In this document: positions 45,730 to 55,820 of the stretch, piece by piece
How positions within the stretch are numbered: position 1 is the stretch's first letter
Layout of the letters: each line of letters begins with the position of its first letter
Source of the DNA: Asterochloris sp. CNOR1
Taxonomy: Eukaryota > Chlorophyta > Trebouxiophyceae > Trebouxiales > Trebouxiaceae
Length of the DNA: 64,000 bases
Assembly (NCBI GenBank): GCA_963969365.1
Contig: OZ017753.1
Coordinates: forward strand, 124,001 to 188,000
Reading direction: 5' to 3'
Notes under the pieces: model-generated
Told to the model about the DNA's origin: nothing
Database searches by the model: none
Seen by the model: the letters and a program-made list of their open reading frames with translations, nothing else
Made by a program: the position numbers and the translations under genes

Positions 45730-47039
45730 TCAGAGTGGTCTCAGGTGACAGCCAAGCCTTCCATGAAGATTGAGCTGCACTTGAACCAGGCGCCCCTGCC
45801 GAAGGAACTCTGCCTGCACGGTCCTCCCAGCATTGGCCTGCAGCATGACGAGCAGCAATACATCAGTAGTGACCCATCAGCAGCCACTTCTGCAGACCAG
45901 AGAGCGGTCAACTCAGTGCCTCTGCTGCCAGCCAGCATGCTGTGCTTGCCCAGACTAGGTGCAGCATTGGCAAGCTCTGCAGCAGCCAGGCCTGTCCTGC
46001 AGCAGTAGCTCCCAGGCAGCTTTTGGACCAATGCAGGGCAGCAGGCAGTGCATTGAAGTGTCATGTCATATCCCCAAGTGACTTGCAGGCACCCGAATCA
46101 ACACTTTCACCTGTAAAGCAGCTGCCACAGCCTGCAGGGCGCTGGGCTGAGCCTGCACGCCCGCAAAGCGCAGCATCTGGTCCCCCACAGCAATGCCCGC
46201 CTGCCCAGCAGGGCTGCCCTCTGCCACCTCATCCACCACAGCAAAGGGGCGCAGCAGAGCTGGCCCCTGAGGCGAGGCAGCAGTGGCGGCACTGCTGGGC
46301 TCAGTTGCAGGTGCCGCCTGGGGCGGCCGGCTGGCGGCCACATGCGGCGAGGCCGGAGCCGGCCGGGTCCCAGCGGCGCTGGCTGCAGCCTTGATTGGAG
46401 CGTGCAGCTGCTGCAGCAGGCGATCTGCTTGTGCCATGAGCGCTTTCAGGTCGTTGGTCAGGACTGCAGGGGCAATTGATGATGTGGGTCTTGCTGGAGG
46501 AGCTGTAGCATTGCGCACATATCATGACTGAGTGGCTCCTCAGCACTGCACTGGGCAGGGCTGCAGGGTGCCTGGTTGGAGCTGAGATCATTGTCACCAA
46601 ACTGGTCACTCAGCACTGCCACCGTGCCAGGCATGGTGCAGAGCAGGCCAAGCTGGCTGTGATGCGTCGATCTGCTGGATGGCAGGCAGTGCAGAAGAAG
46701 AGCTTGCCTGCAGCCTGCTGCCTGTCAGCCCTGATCTCCGCTGCGTCTTGCCTGGGAAAGCCCTGCACAGAGAGGCAACGCTCTTGAGCAATCACGCTGA
46801 AAGCACAGCACTGCACAGTGTCGAACGTGGATGCTTCCATGCACAGCAATGGATTGCAGCTGACCAAGCATGAGCCTGCAACAAGCCAAAGGCTCAACAC
46901 TTACATCCTTGTCAGTGAGTGAATCCCGCATGCCCACGCCAGCAGCCTGGAGCCTGGCTGTGTGCTCTGCCAGCTTGCCCTCCAGCACGGCACGCTGCTG
47001 CATCAGCTCCTTCAGGTCCCTCTTGGCCTCCTCATCCAT
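45730..47039 (-). CDS. 26S proteasome assembly chaperone PSMD9/Nas2 (p27)
   Basis: Four exons join in phase (46905-47039, 46708-46762, 46111-46463, 45730-45837) to give 216 aa, close to the usual ~220. The N-terminus is a helical hairpin (DLKELMQQRAVLEGKLAEHT; later LTNDLKALMAQADRLLQQLH). The C-terminal half is a PDZ-like domain: FAVVDEVAEGSPAGQAGIAV, GDQMLRFAGV, and the closing strands LVQVQLNLHGRLGCHLRPL. Nas2/PSMD9 holds the base ATPase Rpt5 during proteasome assembly. The family FPR..I motif is seen as GFPRQDAAEIRADR. Intron 2 has a GC donor (AG|GCAAGC), a recognised minor donor class. An Ala/Pro-rich linker of about 40 residues separates the halves. The gene is divergent from the PP2C gene (278 bp between start codons). 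Confidence 0.92.
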
Positions 47040-47317
47040 GCTGGTGTCTGCTAAGGGGCGCCCAATTTTTGCTGCTTGTCAGGTCCCAGCAGTCACTTCC
47101 GGATGGTTGACAGAGCTCCTGTCGTGGGATGAGGAAGCTGGTAGCTGTATACAACGCCAACAAAAAGCAAGTCACATGAGCTGCTGCGATGGAACTCTAA
47201 AGCCATGTACACCATGATTGCGGGCCATCTGGTCATAGGCAATGGCGAGGCTCGGTCCTTGATCAGCTCCCTGCAGTGCTTTAGGCCCAGCTGCATGCAA
47301 CATTGCTAGACCTGCCA

Positions 47318-50300
47318 ATGGCAAGGCATGATAGTTCACCAAACAGGCGCAAGCGCCACCGGGAGGCTGCTTTTGAAGGCATACACTCAGCAGAGGCAGA
47401 TGGCAGCATGTCACATGGTGCATTGAAGTCTGCGAGGTCCCATACTGTGGTCAGCCAGCAGCAGCAGGATCAGACGCACTCTGAAGAGCAGCATGCCAGC
47501 CCTGCCAGGCTTGGCAGAGACAATGGGCATGCCCGCACATCAAGCCGGCGCCATAGCAGTGAGCTCAATACAGATTGCGACAGCCCCAGCCGGAAGCATG
47601 GAAGCAGGAGGCACGAGCAACACCACAGATTGAGAGGCAGTAATCGTGCCAGGGGCAGCACCGCTCAGCGCCAGGGGGGCCAGGGAGCTGGGGAGGTCAT
47701 GCATCCAGTGCCCAAGCAGAACGGATCATCTGCAGATGGCAGCAACAACCCCACCAGGAGGCAGCAAGCTGCTCACGGGCCTCTACCGCCCCCACCTGAC
47801 ATTGCCGGCCAGTATGCCAAAGGCCTGGACGGCCGACATGGCGGTGAGCGACTGACTGTGTCGAGACATACACTGCCTCGCTTGCGGGCTTGTCCCATGC
47901 TCGACATGCATCAAGGCGTAAGGGCAAGGTGGACAGGGAGCCCGCCCATGGTCAGTCCGAGGCTGCGCAATGAGCTGCGCACCACAGAACACCTCATCAG
48001 CGGAAATCCTTGCCCCATGTTTTTGCTTACTGACGCCGGCCTGCGGAATCCTGCACTTATGTCACGTGACAATCCCCGCAAGCTATGCTCAGTGATCAGG
48101 CAGAAGGACATGGCGGCAAAATTCCTGGATACTGCAGAGCTACGGTTGATGTTCCACATCCTGATTATAGCCGCAGCCTTCAGCAATGGTGTGCGCTGCT
48201 GACCCTACGCCTACTGGCTGCCCTGCCCTGCAGGCACCAAAAGGCATGCCCAGCAGGAGCCTGCACAGGTAGCCAAGCCAAGCTCTGCAGCTGCCCCAAG
48301 TGGCCGGCCGCCACGAGCCCTGATCAGCTTCGGCGACGAGCTTGATGAGGACGAGGGCAGCGCAGGGGCCAAGCAGGACAGCGCCAAACAGTTCAGCCTG
48401 GCTGCCAGCACTGCCAACAGGTATGCGGCTACAGTGAGCTGGGCAGCAACGCACTGTCGTAAGCGTTGTGGCATAGCAGGACAGTGCCAGATCTGGCCAG
48501 GCTGCCAGCACAACCCACAACTACTGCAACTGCTTGACAAGCACTCGCTGAGGTCCTCTGGGCAGTGTCAGGCATGCTGCTGTGATCTGAACTTACTCTC
48601 ACATTGACTGGGGCACTCGTGAAGTGGAATGGCAGGATGGTTGTGGTTCACAAGGTGTTGTGCGTGTGCTCAGCCATACATGCCAGACTGCCCACCTGCA
48701 CAAGTTTTGGAATCTGGGCCGCCTGGTGACCTCTAGTCCACAAGCCTGCCCCCGGCTGGGCTCTGGAGGCTCAGTCAGGCTAAGTTGTCACCCATCCAGC
48801 TCGTGGGCTTGTGGGCTCGGCAGGCCAACTTAGGCAAGCCAACCTGTCACCAGTTCAGCTTGTGCCCTTCAGATTCCAGGCTGAGCGGCGGCTGGACAGT
48901 CAGCAGCAGCTCGCCAGCGAAGCGCAGGCCATGCTGAACTGGCCGCCACGCAGCACCGCCCCTGCAGGGGCGTCCCAGGCCGACAGCAACGCCACGCTGG
49001 GGCAGTTGCTGTTCGGCGTGAGCTCAGCGAGAGGTGAGCTGACAAACCTGCTGCCAGGTGCACATCACAGCTCCAAGATTTTGAGCTTTGTTGTGCAGAT
49101 GCCTCTCATTCGCGGGCCCATTTGAGTCACTGCACAGCGTCAACAGATAGTGTGGCCCCCAGGCAAAGCTGCTGACATCCCGTGCTGCCTCCAAAGCAAA
49201 GCTCATGCATATGTAGGCCAGAATCGAGTGCTGCTTGCACTCAGCTTCCCTGCAGGGGTGAGGCCGTCCATGGAGGAGAGGAGCACTGTGGGCACTGGTG
49301 CAGCCAACCAACGATACTTGAAACACAAAAACTGCCATCGCATCTGCAGGGCGAGCCCTGAGGTGGAGGGCAGCTCACCAGGCACCCACAGCAATTGCAA
49401 TGTTCGTTGCAAGGCACAGCCATTGAGGACACACGAGCACCATCAGCATGCTGAAGCCATGCAGCTCACCAGTGCTGCCCTCGCTGCAGTTGTGCGGGCC
49501 ACATATGGATACTGGCTCGCCTCATGCCCTTGGTGTATCCGCCAAATGTAATGCACACTGGCACCTGCAGGGATCTGGGGTCCACCTCAAGACTGGCTTG
49601 CCTCATGCAACCGCTGCTCCTGCCCGTGACAGATCAACAATGACTGTGCCTGTTGAGGCTTGGGCCCACATGGGGACTGGCATGGGTCATGCCCTGACTG
49701 CTCCTGCCCATGACAGATCAGTGCTGACTGTGCCCTGCCTGTTACAGGTTACTAAATTGTGCCTGCAGGCATGCGGCCCTACATGGAGGACCGCAGCGCA
49801 GTGGTGGCCTCGTTCACGCCCCAGAGCGCGGCGGGGGGGCCCATGCGGGATGGGGTGCTGCGCTCCTTCGCTGCGATCTATGATGGGCACAACGGGGCTC
49901 ACTCGGCCACCTACTGCAGCACCAGGTGCGGCGCCCTGGGGAGTGCCGCTGCTGTGTGCCGCACAGCAGCGGCACAAAGAAATGCAACTGATATGAGAGA
50001 CAGCTTGCCGATGCAGTGCTGCATGCCAATGGGCCCCAGCCCGTGCCTGCTCATCAGCAGCAGATGGGGCCTCAGCGGCACGAGGAGGGTACTGCACGTG
50101 CCTGCCTGTTGCGCGGTCCATGATGACCATGCTCAGGCGCCATTACGTACAGCTCTCCTCCCGCCTGTGTTGTCCTGGGGGACTGCAAGCCTCCCCTCTG
50201 CCTGTGCAGGCTGCACGCGTTGCTGGCAGCCCACCCAGCCCTCAGAGGCGCGACTGGCACAGGCCACAGCCCGACCCAGGAGGCTGCTGTGCGCGGCGCC

Positions 50301-52463
50301 CTGCACGAGGCCTTCCTGCAGGTGGACAGTGAGATCCTGACGCGCTGCCGGGCTGAGGATGGACGAGACGGCACCACAGCTGTGGCGATGCTCCGCATCG
50401 GTCAGCGCCGGCCCTTTGCATTGGTCAGGTGTTACTGGGGTCATGCTCTGCACGCAGCGCTGGGATGCCTCCAAGGCCTTGGGGCACTTTTGTGCTGCGG
50501 CCTGTGCGGCTCTGCTTTGACTGGGCGCTGTGGGTTGGCAACGTCTGTGTTGTACAGCCCTTCTTTATGCACTGGGAATGACATCAACCCTCGTAATGCA
50601 TTGCGTGCCCTGGGCAACTGGTGTAGTGAAACTGAGATCCTTGTGGGCGGCTCCGGTCATCCAGCCCATGTGCAAAACTCTCTATTTGATAAGGGAACAC
50701 ATGGGCCCACTCCTGCATGGGCATGCCTCAGCCTGCCTGACTTGTTCACTTGCAAGTTAGAAACTTGCCAGTGCAGCAGGCCTGCTCCAATGTCATCTTG
50801 TCCCTCTCTGGTACCTTGCAAGTCAGAAGGCAGCCAGAGTATCGAGTCCTGCTCACCTATCGTCATGGTTCCAGCACAGCCCGCTGCACGGCACCCAAGC
50901 CCATCAGTCAGCAGTACCCTACAGCTGCAGCCACTGTGCGCAGGCCAGGTGTTGCACATGGCCCACTGCGGGGACAGCCGTGCCGTGCTGGCAGCACCCG
51001 AGGCACTTCGACTAACCCAGGATCACAAGCCTGACCTGCCGGCAGAGCGTGAGAGGATCGAGGCTGCGGGCGGCCATGTGGAGTTGGTGAAGTGCGCTGA
51101 CAGCACATGGCTGCGCGCTGTCTGTGAGCGCTTGGTTTGAGCCGAGAAACTGCCTGACTTCACCTGACTTCTGATGGGGCGTGCTGCTGTCAGTAACAGT
51201 GCCAGTCTGGATGCACCGTTGCAAGTGAACTGCTTGCGCACGCAGACCTGCTGTAGCAGCAATCGACTGCTCTGGCAGTCAGCAGGCGACCACCTGCCTT
51301 GGTGTAGGCACAAGGCCAAAGTTTGTCCACTGTGGTGCTTCGGCATTTCGCCAACTAGTGTCTTGTGGCCTGCAGATGTTGGCGAGTTGTCAGCCCTGCA
51401 CACAATGGGCACCCTGCCACAGGTCTGGCGGTCAGCAGAGGCCTGGGCGACCTTCAGTTCAAGGAGCCAGTCAGGTGTGTACGTACAGCGTGCTGCATGT
51501 GCAGGCCTTTCGCTGCATGCAGCGATGCTGTCCTGCTGCCATGGCCTTGATCGCCTCATATTCAGATGGTTCCAGGTCGCTCAAGGGTGCCCCTGAGGCC
51601 ATGTTCAGGCCGGGCTCTTTGTGCAGCATGCCCTCTGTGTTTGTGCGGCAGTTTCCTCGCTGGAGTCTTATTGTGTGACCATGAGCACTGCAGCAGCCTG
51701 TTGGCCTCACTGGCTTCCACCAGCAGCCCAGTGCAGTCTTGCCCGTAGCTTCTCAGTGCACTGGCCATCCGCCCAGAGCCTCCCACAGCTGCAGTACGCT
51801 TGGCTCTGCAGAGCTGCCCGGACCCCATCACACTGCACTGGTCTTGCACACCTGCCCAAAGCCTCTCAACACTGGCGCTGTGCACCTGCCCAGGACCATC
51901 AGACTGGACAGGCCTTGGCCCTGCACTTGCACCCAAGACCTACTCGCCTTGGCCCTGCAATCCTGCCCAGAACCTCTCACCCTGGTCTGGCCGTGGCCCT
52001 GGAACTCTTCAACTGTTTTGAAGTGATCAATGGATGCAGGCTAGTGGAGGCCACCCCAGAGGTGACCTCTATGCAGCTGCAGCCTACCCACCAGTTCATC
52101 ATGATGGGCAGTGATGGTGTCTTTGATGTGCTGGATGATGAGGAGGTCGTCACCACAGTGCAGGTCTGTCAACACGCATGCTGCTGGATGCCCTCACTTG
52201 TAGCAGCTGCCCTTTGATCACTGTACGGCAAAGTTCAGAGCATGGCGTTGCACTGTTGGCAACTCGATGCTCTGGACAACAAGCCTGCCTGTTCCTATGT
52301 GATGCAGGCTGCCCTCCAGGCCCACCGCACTGTCACAGGCTCAGCGAAGTACTCTAATGAGGCTGCCAAAACAGCATCAGACGCTGTGGTCAAGCGGGCA
52401 CTTGACCTTGGGAGCATGGATAACGTTACAGCGTTGATATGCCTTTTGCCCTGGTCTTCATGA
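47318..52463 (+). CDS. Protein phosphatase 2C with long Arg/Ser/Gln-rich N-terminus
   Basis: Nine exons join in phase (47318-47843, 48234-48420, 48873-49033, 49769-49925, 50210-50400, 50944-51091, 51376-51474, 52040-52163, 52308-52463) to give 582 aa. Residues 1-290 are low-complexity: basic and Ser/Gln-rich ([10 protein letters not shown] onward), then acidic. The PP2C domain (about 292-582) has [44 protein letters not shown] and [24 protein letters not shown] and [10 protein letters not shown], so the metal-binding Asp residues are present. These are Mg/Mn-dependent Ser/Thr phosphatases. Intron 3 contains an echo of exon 4. The long intron 7 is a tandem array whose relatives flank the downstream duplication. 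Confidence 0.92.
49241..49298 (+). repeat. Copy of the start of PP2C exon 4 in the preceding intron
   Basis: The exon 4 acceptor and first ~40 bases (49760-49800, encoding [11 protein letters not shown]) are echoed at 49241-49298, where the sequence would read [12 protein letters not shown] after a CTGCAG acceptor. The copy is about 520 bp upstream, and the intervening intron contains further ~100-bp degenerate repeats (49480-49760). Confidence 0.75.
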
Positions 52464-52648
52464 GCGCTCTCCCCAAAAGTGGAAGTTCTAGGAACACATG
52501 ACATAATCATAGGCTACAGAATGCCATATGCTACAGTATGCCAGCCAAAATTTTGATGAATTTGCAGTTCGATGCATGAAACGAGGGGGTTGAGGACTGC
52601 CAACATGTGACACTCGTCGAACGTCTGAACAAGAGCGCCGCAGTGCCG

Positions 52649-53637
52649 TCACGCTGGTGGCCGATTGCTGCAGAGGCTGTGGTATATCACCCAGATGTTT
52701 TCCATTCGCCAACCCCAGTCTGCGGTGCGCTGCATCTCCAGGCTGGGCCAGTGGTTGACCTTGACAAAGCAGCCAGGGCGGCGCTCCTTGCTTTTGGTCA
52801 AGCGCCAGGTGCATTCATAGTCCGCGAGCCAATTGGGCTCGCCAATGGGAATGGAGCTCATGGTCTGGTCGCTGTTGAAGACTCTCTGCATCATCTTCCC
52901 CTGTCCATGCCCTGCAGGTCATGTGCAGAGGCAGCCACTCCCTTGACATGCAGAGGCCATGCGAGGACAAAATTGCTGGGTGTGGTGCCACTGGTCAGCA
53001 GGAGTCCAAGGTTGCGGCCAGCCAGCCCAGGTGCACAGCAAGGGGCAGCAGCTCAAGGCCTCAGACCATGCAGAAGGCAGCATGGGCAGGCTGCGTGCAG
53101 ACTGCAGGGTACAGCCCTCCTCACAGTAAGGATCCAGCAGCATCCAGTGTTCGCCTGCAACGGGCTTGAAGTGGAAGCCCCACAGGAAGCTGCAGAGCTC
53201 CTCCTCAGAGATCTGTGTCCTCTGTGCATCCTCCAACGAGAGGGAGTAGGCCGACAGCTTGGTGCTGGCCTTCCTAGCACAGGTGGGGACCTGGAACTTG
53301 CCCTCCCAAAGTCTCTGCATGCAGGTGAGAGCATGGAGGAACGTGGCAATGGCAATGAGAGTGAAGTGCAATCACCTTGCACTTGCTCTGCAGGCACAAC
53401 AGGGCTGATATCAGCCAGACTGACCTCGCAGTGTTTCCCCCACAGGGGATCCAGCTTAGCCAAGCTTTGCCAGTCTTTGCACACCAGCATGCACCTCGCC
53501 AGCTGCACGGGCTCCAGAATGCCAAAAACATGCATGAGCATGATGTCAGGGCCAACTTGACTTAAAGGGTCCTGCATTTGTTCAGGCAATTTCCCATGCT
53601 CCTGCTGGTGAGCCTGGCTTCGTGTGACGGGTGCCAT
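52649..53637 (-). CDS. F-box protein A (plant-type F-box with conserved C-terminal beta domain)
   Basis: Three exons join in phase (53425-53637, 53125-53314, 52649-52911) to give 221 aa. The F-box is at residues 20-68: DPLSQVGPDIMLMHVFGILE followed by LVCKDWQSLAKLDPLWGKHC. After the linker LWEGKFQVPTC, two conserved blocks follow: ELCSFLWGFHFKPVAG and DPYWHGQGKMMQRVFNSDQT, then VKVNHWPSLEMQRTADWGW and WVIYHSLC. This layout is seen in a plant family of F-box proteins of unknown substrate, expected to be adaptors of SCF ubiquitin ligases. Phases match at both junctions. It lies tail-to-tail with the PP2C gene (186 bp between stops). Confidence 0.85.
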
Positions 53638-53970
53638 GTCGATGCGCAAGGTCACAACCTGTCCATCTGTATGTCTTACATCGGCCAGCGACCCTAGTAT
53701 TCTAAATACTGTCCAGAGCCTCTCACATTGCACTGGCCATCTGCCCAGAGGGCCTCTGATCTGCTCATACTGCATCAGCCTTGGCCCTTAGCATCGGCTC
53801 TGGGGCATCGGCCCATAGCCTCTCATACTGCACTGGCCTTGGCCCTGTACATGTGCCCGGCGCCTGTTCGCCTTGCTTTGCACATCATGCCCCAAGCCTC
53901 TCACATGGCACCTGCCTGGGCCCTGCACATCTACCCAGAGCCTCTCACGCTGCATTGGCCTTGACCCTGG

Positions 53971-54366
53971 CAGCCTCCATGCAGCTGCAGTCTACCCACC
54001 AGTTCATAATGATGGGCTGTGATGGCTTCTGTGGTGGCATGGATGATGCAGAGGTTGTCATCACAGTACAGGGTTCTCAATGCTCATGTCGTTGGGATGC
54101 CCTTAACATCGCTGCCCTTTCCCATCTTATAGCTTTACAGCAGACATTAGAGCACATTTGTGTACTGTCAGCCATTCAAACTCTGAACAGCAAGCCTGCC
54201 TGCCCCTCGGGGCTGTAGGCTGCCCTCCATGCCTGCCGCACCGTCACAGGCTTCACGCTTTACTGCAGTGAGCCTGCCAAAACCGCGTCACATGCTACGA
54301 TTATACAAGCACTTGGCATGTGGAGCATGAATTACGTTACAGTATTCACATGCCTTCTGTCTTGAT
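53971..54366 (+). pseudogene. Decayed copy of the last two PP2C exons
   Basis: Bases 53971-54073 match PP2C exon 8 and 54213-54366 match exon 9. Both frames remain open to a stop, but key residues are lost: the GSDGVFDVL block has become GCDGFCGG, and the metal-site SMDNVT has become SMNYVT. The start of the exon 8 copy is truncated, and its apparent acceptor is in a different phase from the donor of exon 7, so in-frame use as an alternative terminal exon is unlikely. No upstream PP2C exons are present in unit B. Confidence 0.85.
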
Positions 54367-54633
54367 GTTCCTGAGCGCTTGCTTCACTGGTTCAGGTCAT
54401 GGGAACACATGACTGCAAACGCTACAGATTGCCGGCATGCTGCCAGCCAGATGTGCATAACTTGCCCATGGGTCCATGAAAAGAGGAAGCGGATACAAGG
54501 AAGATAGTCCAGCAATGTCACGTTCTGACAACCCTCAAAAGGGAGGATCTCACATCGGAGATCCTCATGTTTTGTGTGATTGTCAAAATGTGACATTGCT
54601 GAGTTGGATGAACGAGGAAGCTGCAGAGTTGTT

Positions 54634-55706
54634 ACCCTGGCGCCCGCTTGCTGCAGAGGCTGTCGTACTGGATGCAGTGGTCCTCCATCTGCACCACAGA
54701 TGGAGCAAGGCTTGCTTGAGCTCTGCAATCGGCATTACTCTGGAGGCAGCAGGGAGTAGCAAGCTTGCTACTGCTGGCCAATACCCACGCGTCAGCCCCA
54801 GTCCGCAGTGCGGTGCATTTCCAGGCCAGACCATTGACTGATTTGAAGCAAGCGGCCAGGGCGGTGCCTCTTGTTCTCGGTCCAGTGCCAGCTGTGATGA
54901 ACATCAAATGGCCAGTTGGACTCGCCAAGGCGGAGCTTGGGAACGTGGCTTATTGTGTGGTCGCTGTTGAAGACCATCTTCTTCATATCTTCCTGTCCAC
55001 CTGCACAGGCAGCGATCCCCTCGACATGCAGAGGCCACCCAAAGTGAAAGAAACATCGGTGTGTTGTTGCCACTGTGCAGCAGTCGCGGCCAGACGGCCG
55101 AGTGCGGTGCAACATGCAGCTCAAGACTTGGACCATGAAGGCAACATTTGGCAGCCTGTCAGCAGCTTCAGCTTTGACTACGACTCACAGTAAGGAGCCA
55201 GCGCTGCCCATTGCCTGTGTGTGCCTGCAAAGGGCTTCCAGTGAAAGCCCCACAGAACACTGCAGAGCTCCTCCTCTGAGATTCGTTGTCTCTTGGCATC
55301 TCCCAAAGAGAGGGAGTAGGCCATCAGCTTGATGCTGGCCTGTCTGGCACAGGTGGGGACCTGAAACTTGCCCTCCCACAGTCTCTGCATGCTGGTAAGA
55401 CCTTGCATGAAGGTGGCCAACTGGTGCACAACATCTGCAAAGACAGCACACCTGTTCTGCAGGCGTTGCAGGGCCAACTACAATCAGACTGACCTCACAG
55501 TGCATGTCCCACAGGACATCCAGACCAGCCAAGGCTTTCCTGTCTTTGCTACCCAGCAAGCCCTGGGCTAGCTGCTTGGGCTCCAAGATGCCGAAAACAT
55601 GCATGAGCATGATGTCAGGGCCAAGTCGACTCAGAGGGTCCTGCATCTGTTCAGGCAGCCTTCTCTGCTCTTGCTGATGAGCCTGGCTTCGTGTGACAGG
55701 TGCCAT
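54634..55706 (-). CDS. F-box protein B, paralogue of A with an extra intron-like insert and an in-frame stop
   Basis: Exons 55494-55706, 55189-55384 and 54789-55000 correspond one to one with gene A. If translation ends at the first stop (54792-54794) the product is 205 aa, ending TADWG. Gene A continues WRMENIWVIYHSLC; the matching codons in B lie 100 bp further on (54634-54688, reading MEDHCIQYDSLCSKRAPG). The 100 bp in between (54689-54788) starts GTGGGT, ends GTGCAG and sits in phase 0, so it looks like an intron absent from A. The stop is a TGG-to-TGA change immediately before this junction. The F-box keeps its core but CKDW has become SKDR. It may be a degrading paralogue. Its start is 114 bp from the divergent PH-domain kinase gene. 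Confidence 0.75.
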
Positions 55707-55820
55707 GTTCACACGATCCGTGGCAGGCATCTGACAAAGCCCTTTTCAACAGGGAGTGGGGCAATGACAGTGAAATCTGAATCAATCATCCTTTTTTGCC
55801 TCGAGTTTTCTGCTCTCATC
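55707..55820. promoter_or_regulatory. Short divergent region between F-box B and PH-domain kinase
   Basis: Only 114 bp separate the start codons. The right half is AT-richer, with a run of six T at 55791-55796. A shared promoter is inferred from spacing only. Confidence 0.35.

Larger units (their letters stand above)
51720..55740. repeat. Segmental tandem duplication, two units of about 2 kb
   Basis: Unit A (about 51720-53710) contains an intronic repeat array, the last two PP2C exons and F-box gene A on the opposite strand. Unit B (about 53710-55740) contains the same elements in the same order: a related repeat array (53710-53970), decayed versions of the two PP2C exons (53971-54366) and F-box gene B. 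Protein-level identity of the two F-box products is roughly 60-65 percent by eye, so the duplication is old. Homology between the two repeat arrays could have mediated unequal exchange. Confidence 0.85.

Noticed and set aside
53971-54366. Alternative terminal exons of the upstream PP2C gene
   Set aside because: The apparent acceptor of the exon 8 copy is phase 1 whereas the exon 7 donor is phase 2, and catalytic residues are lost.
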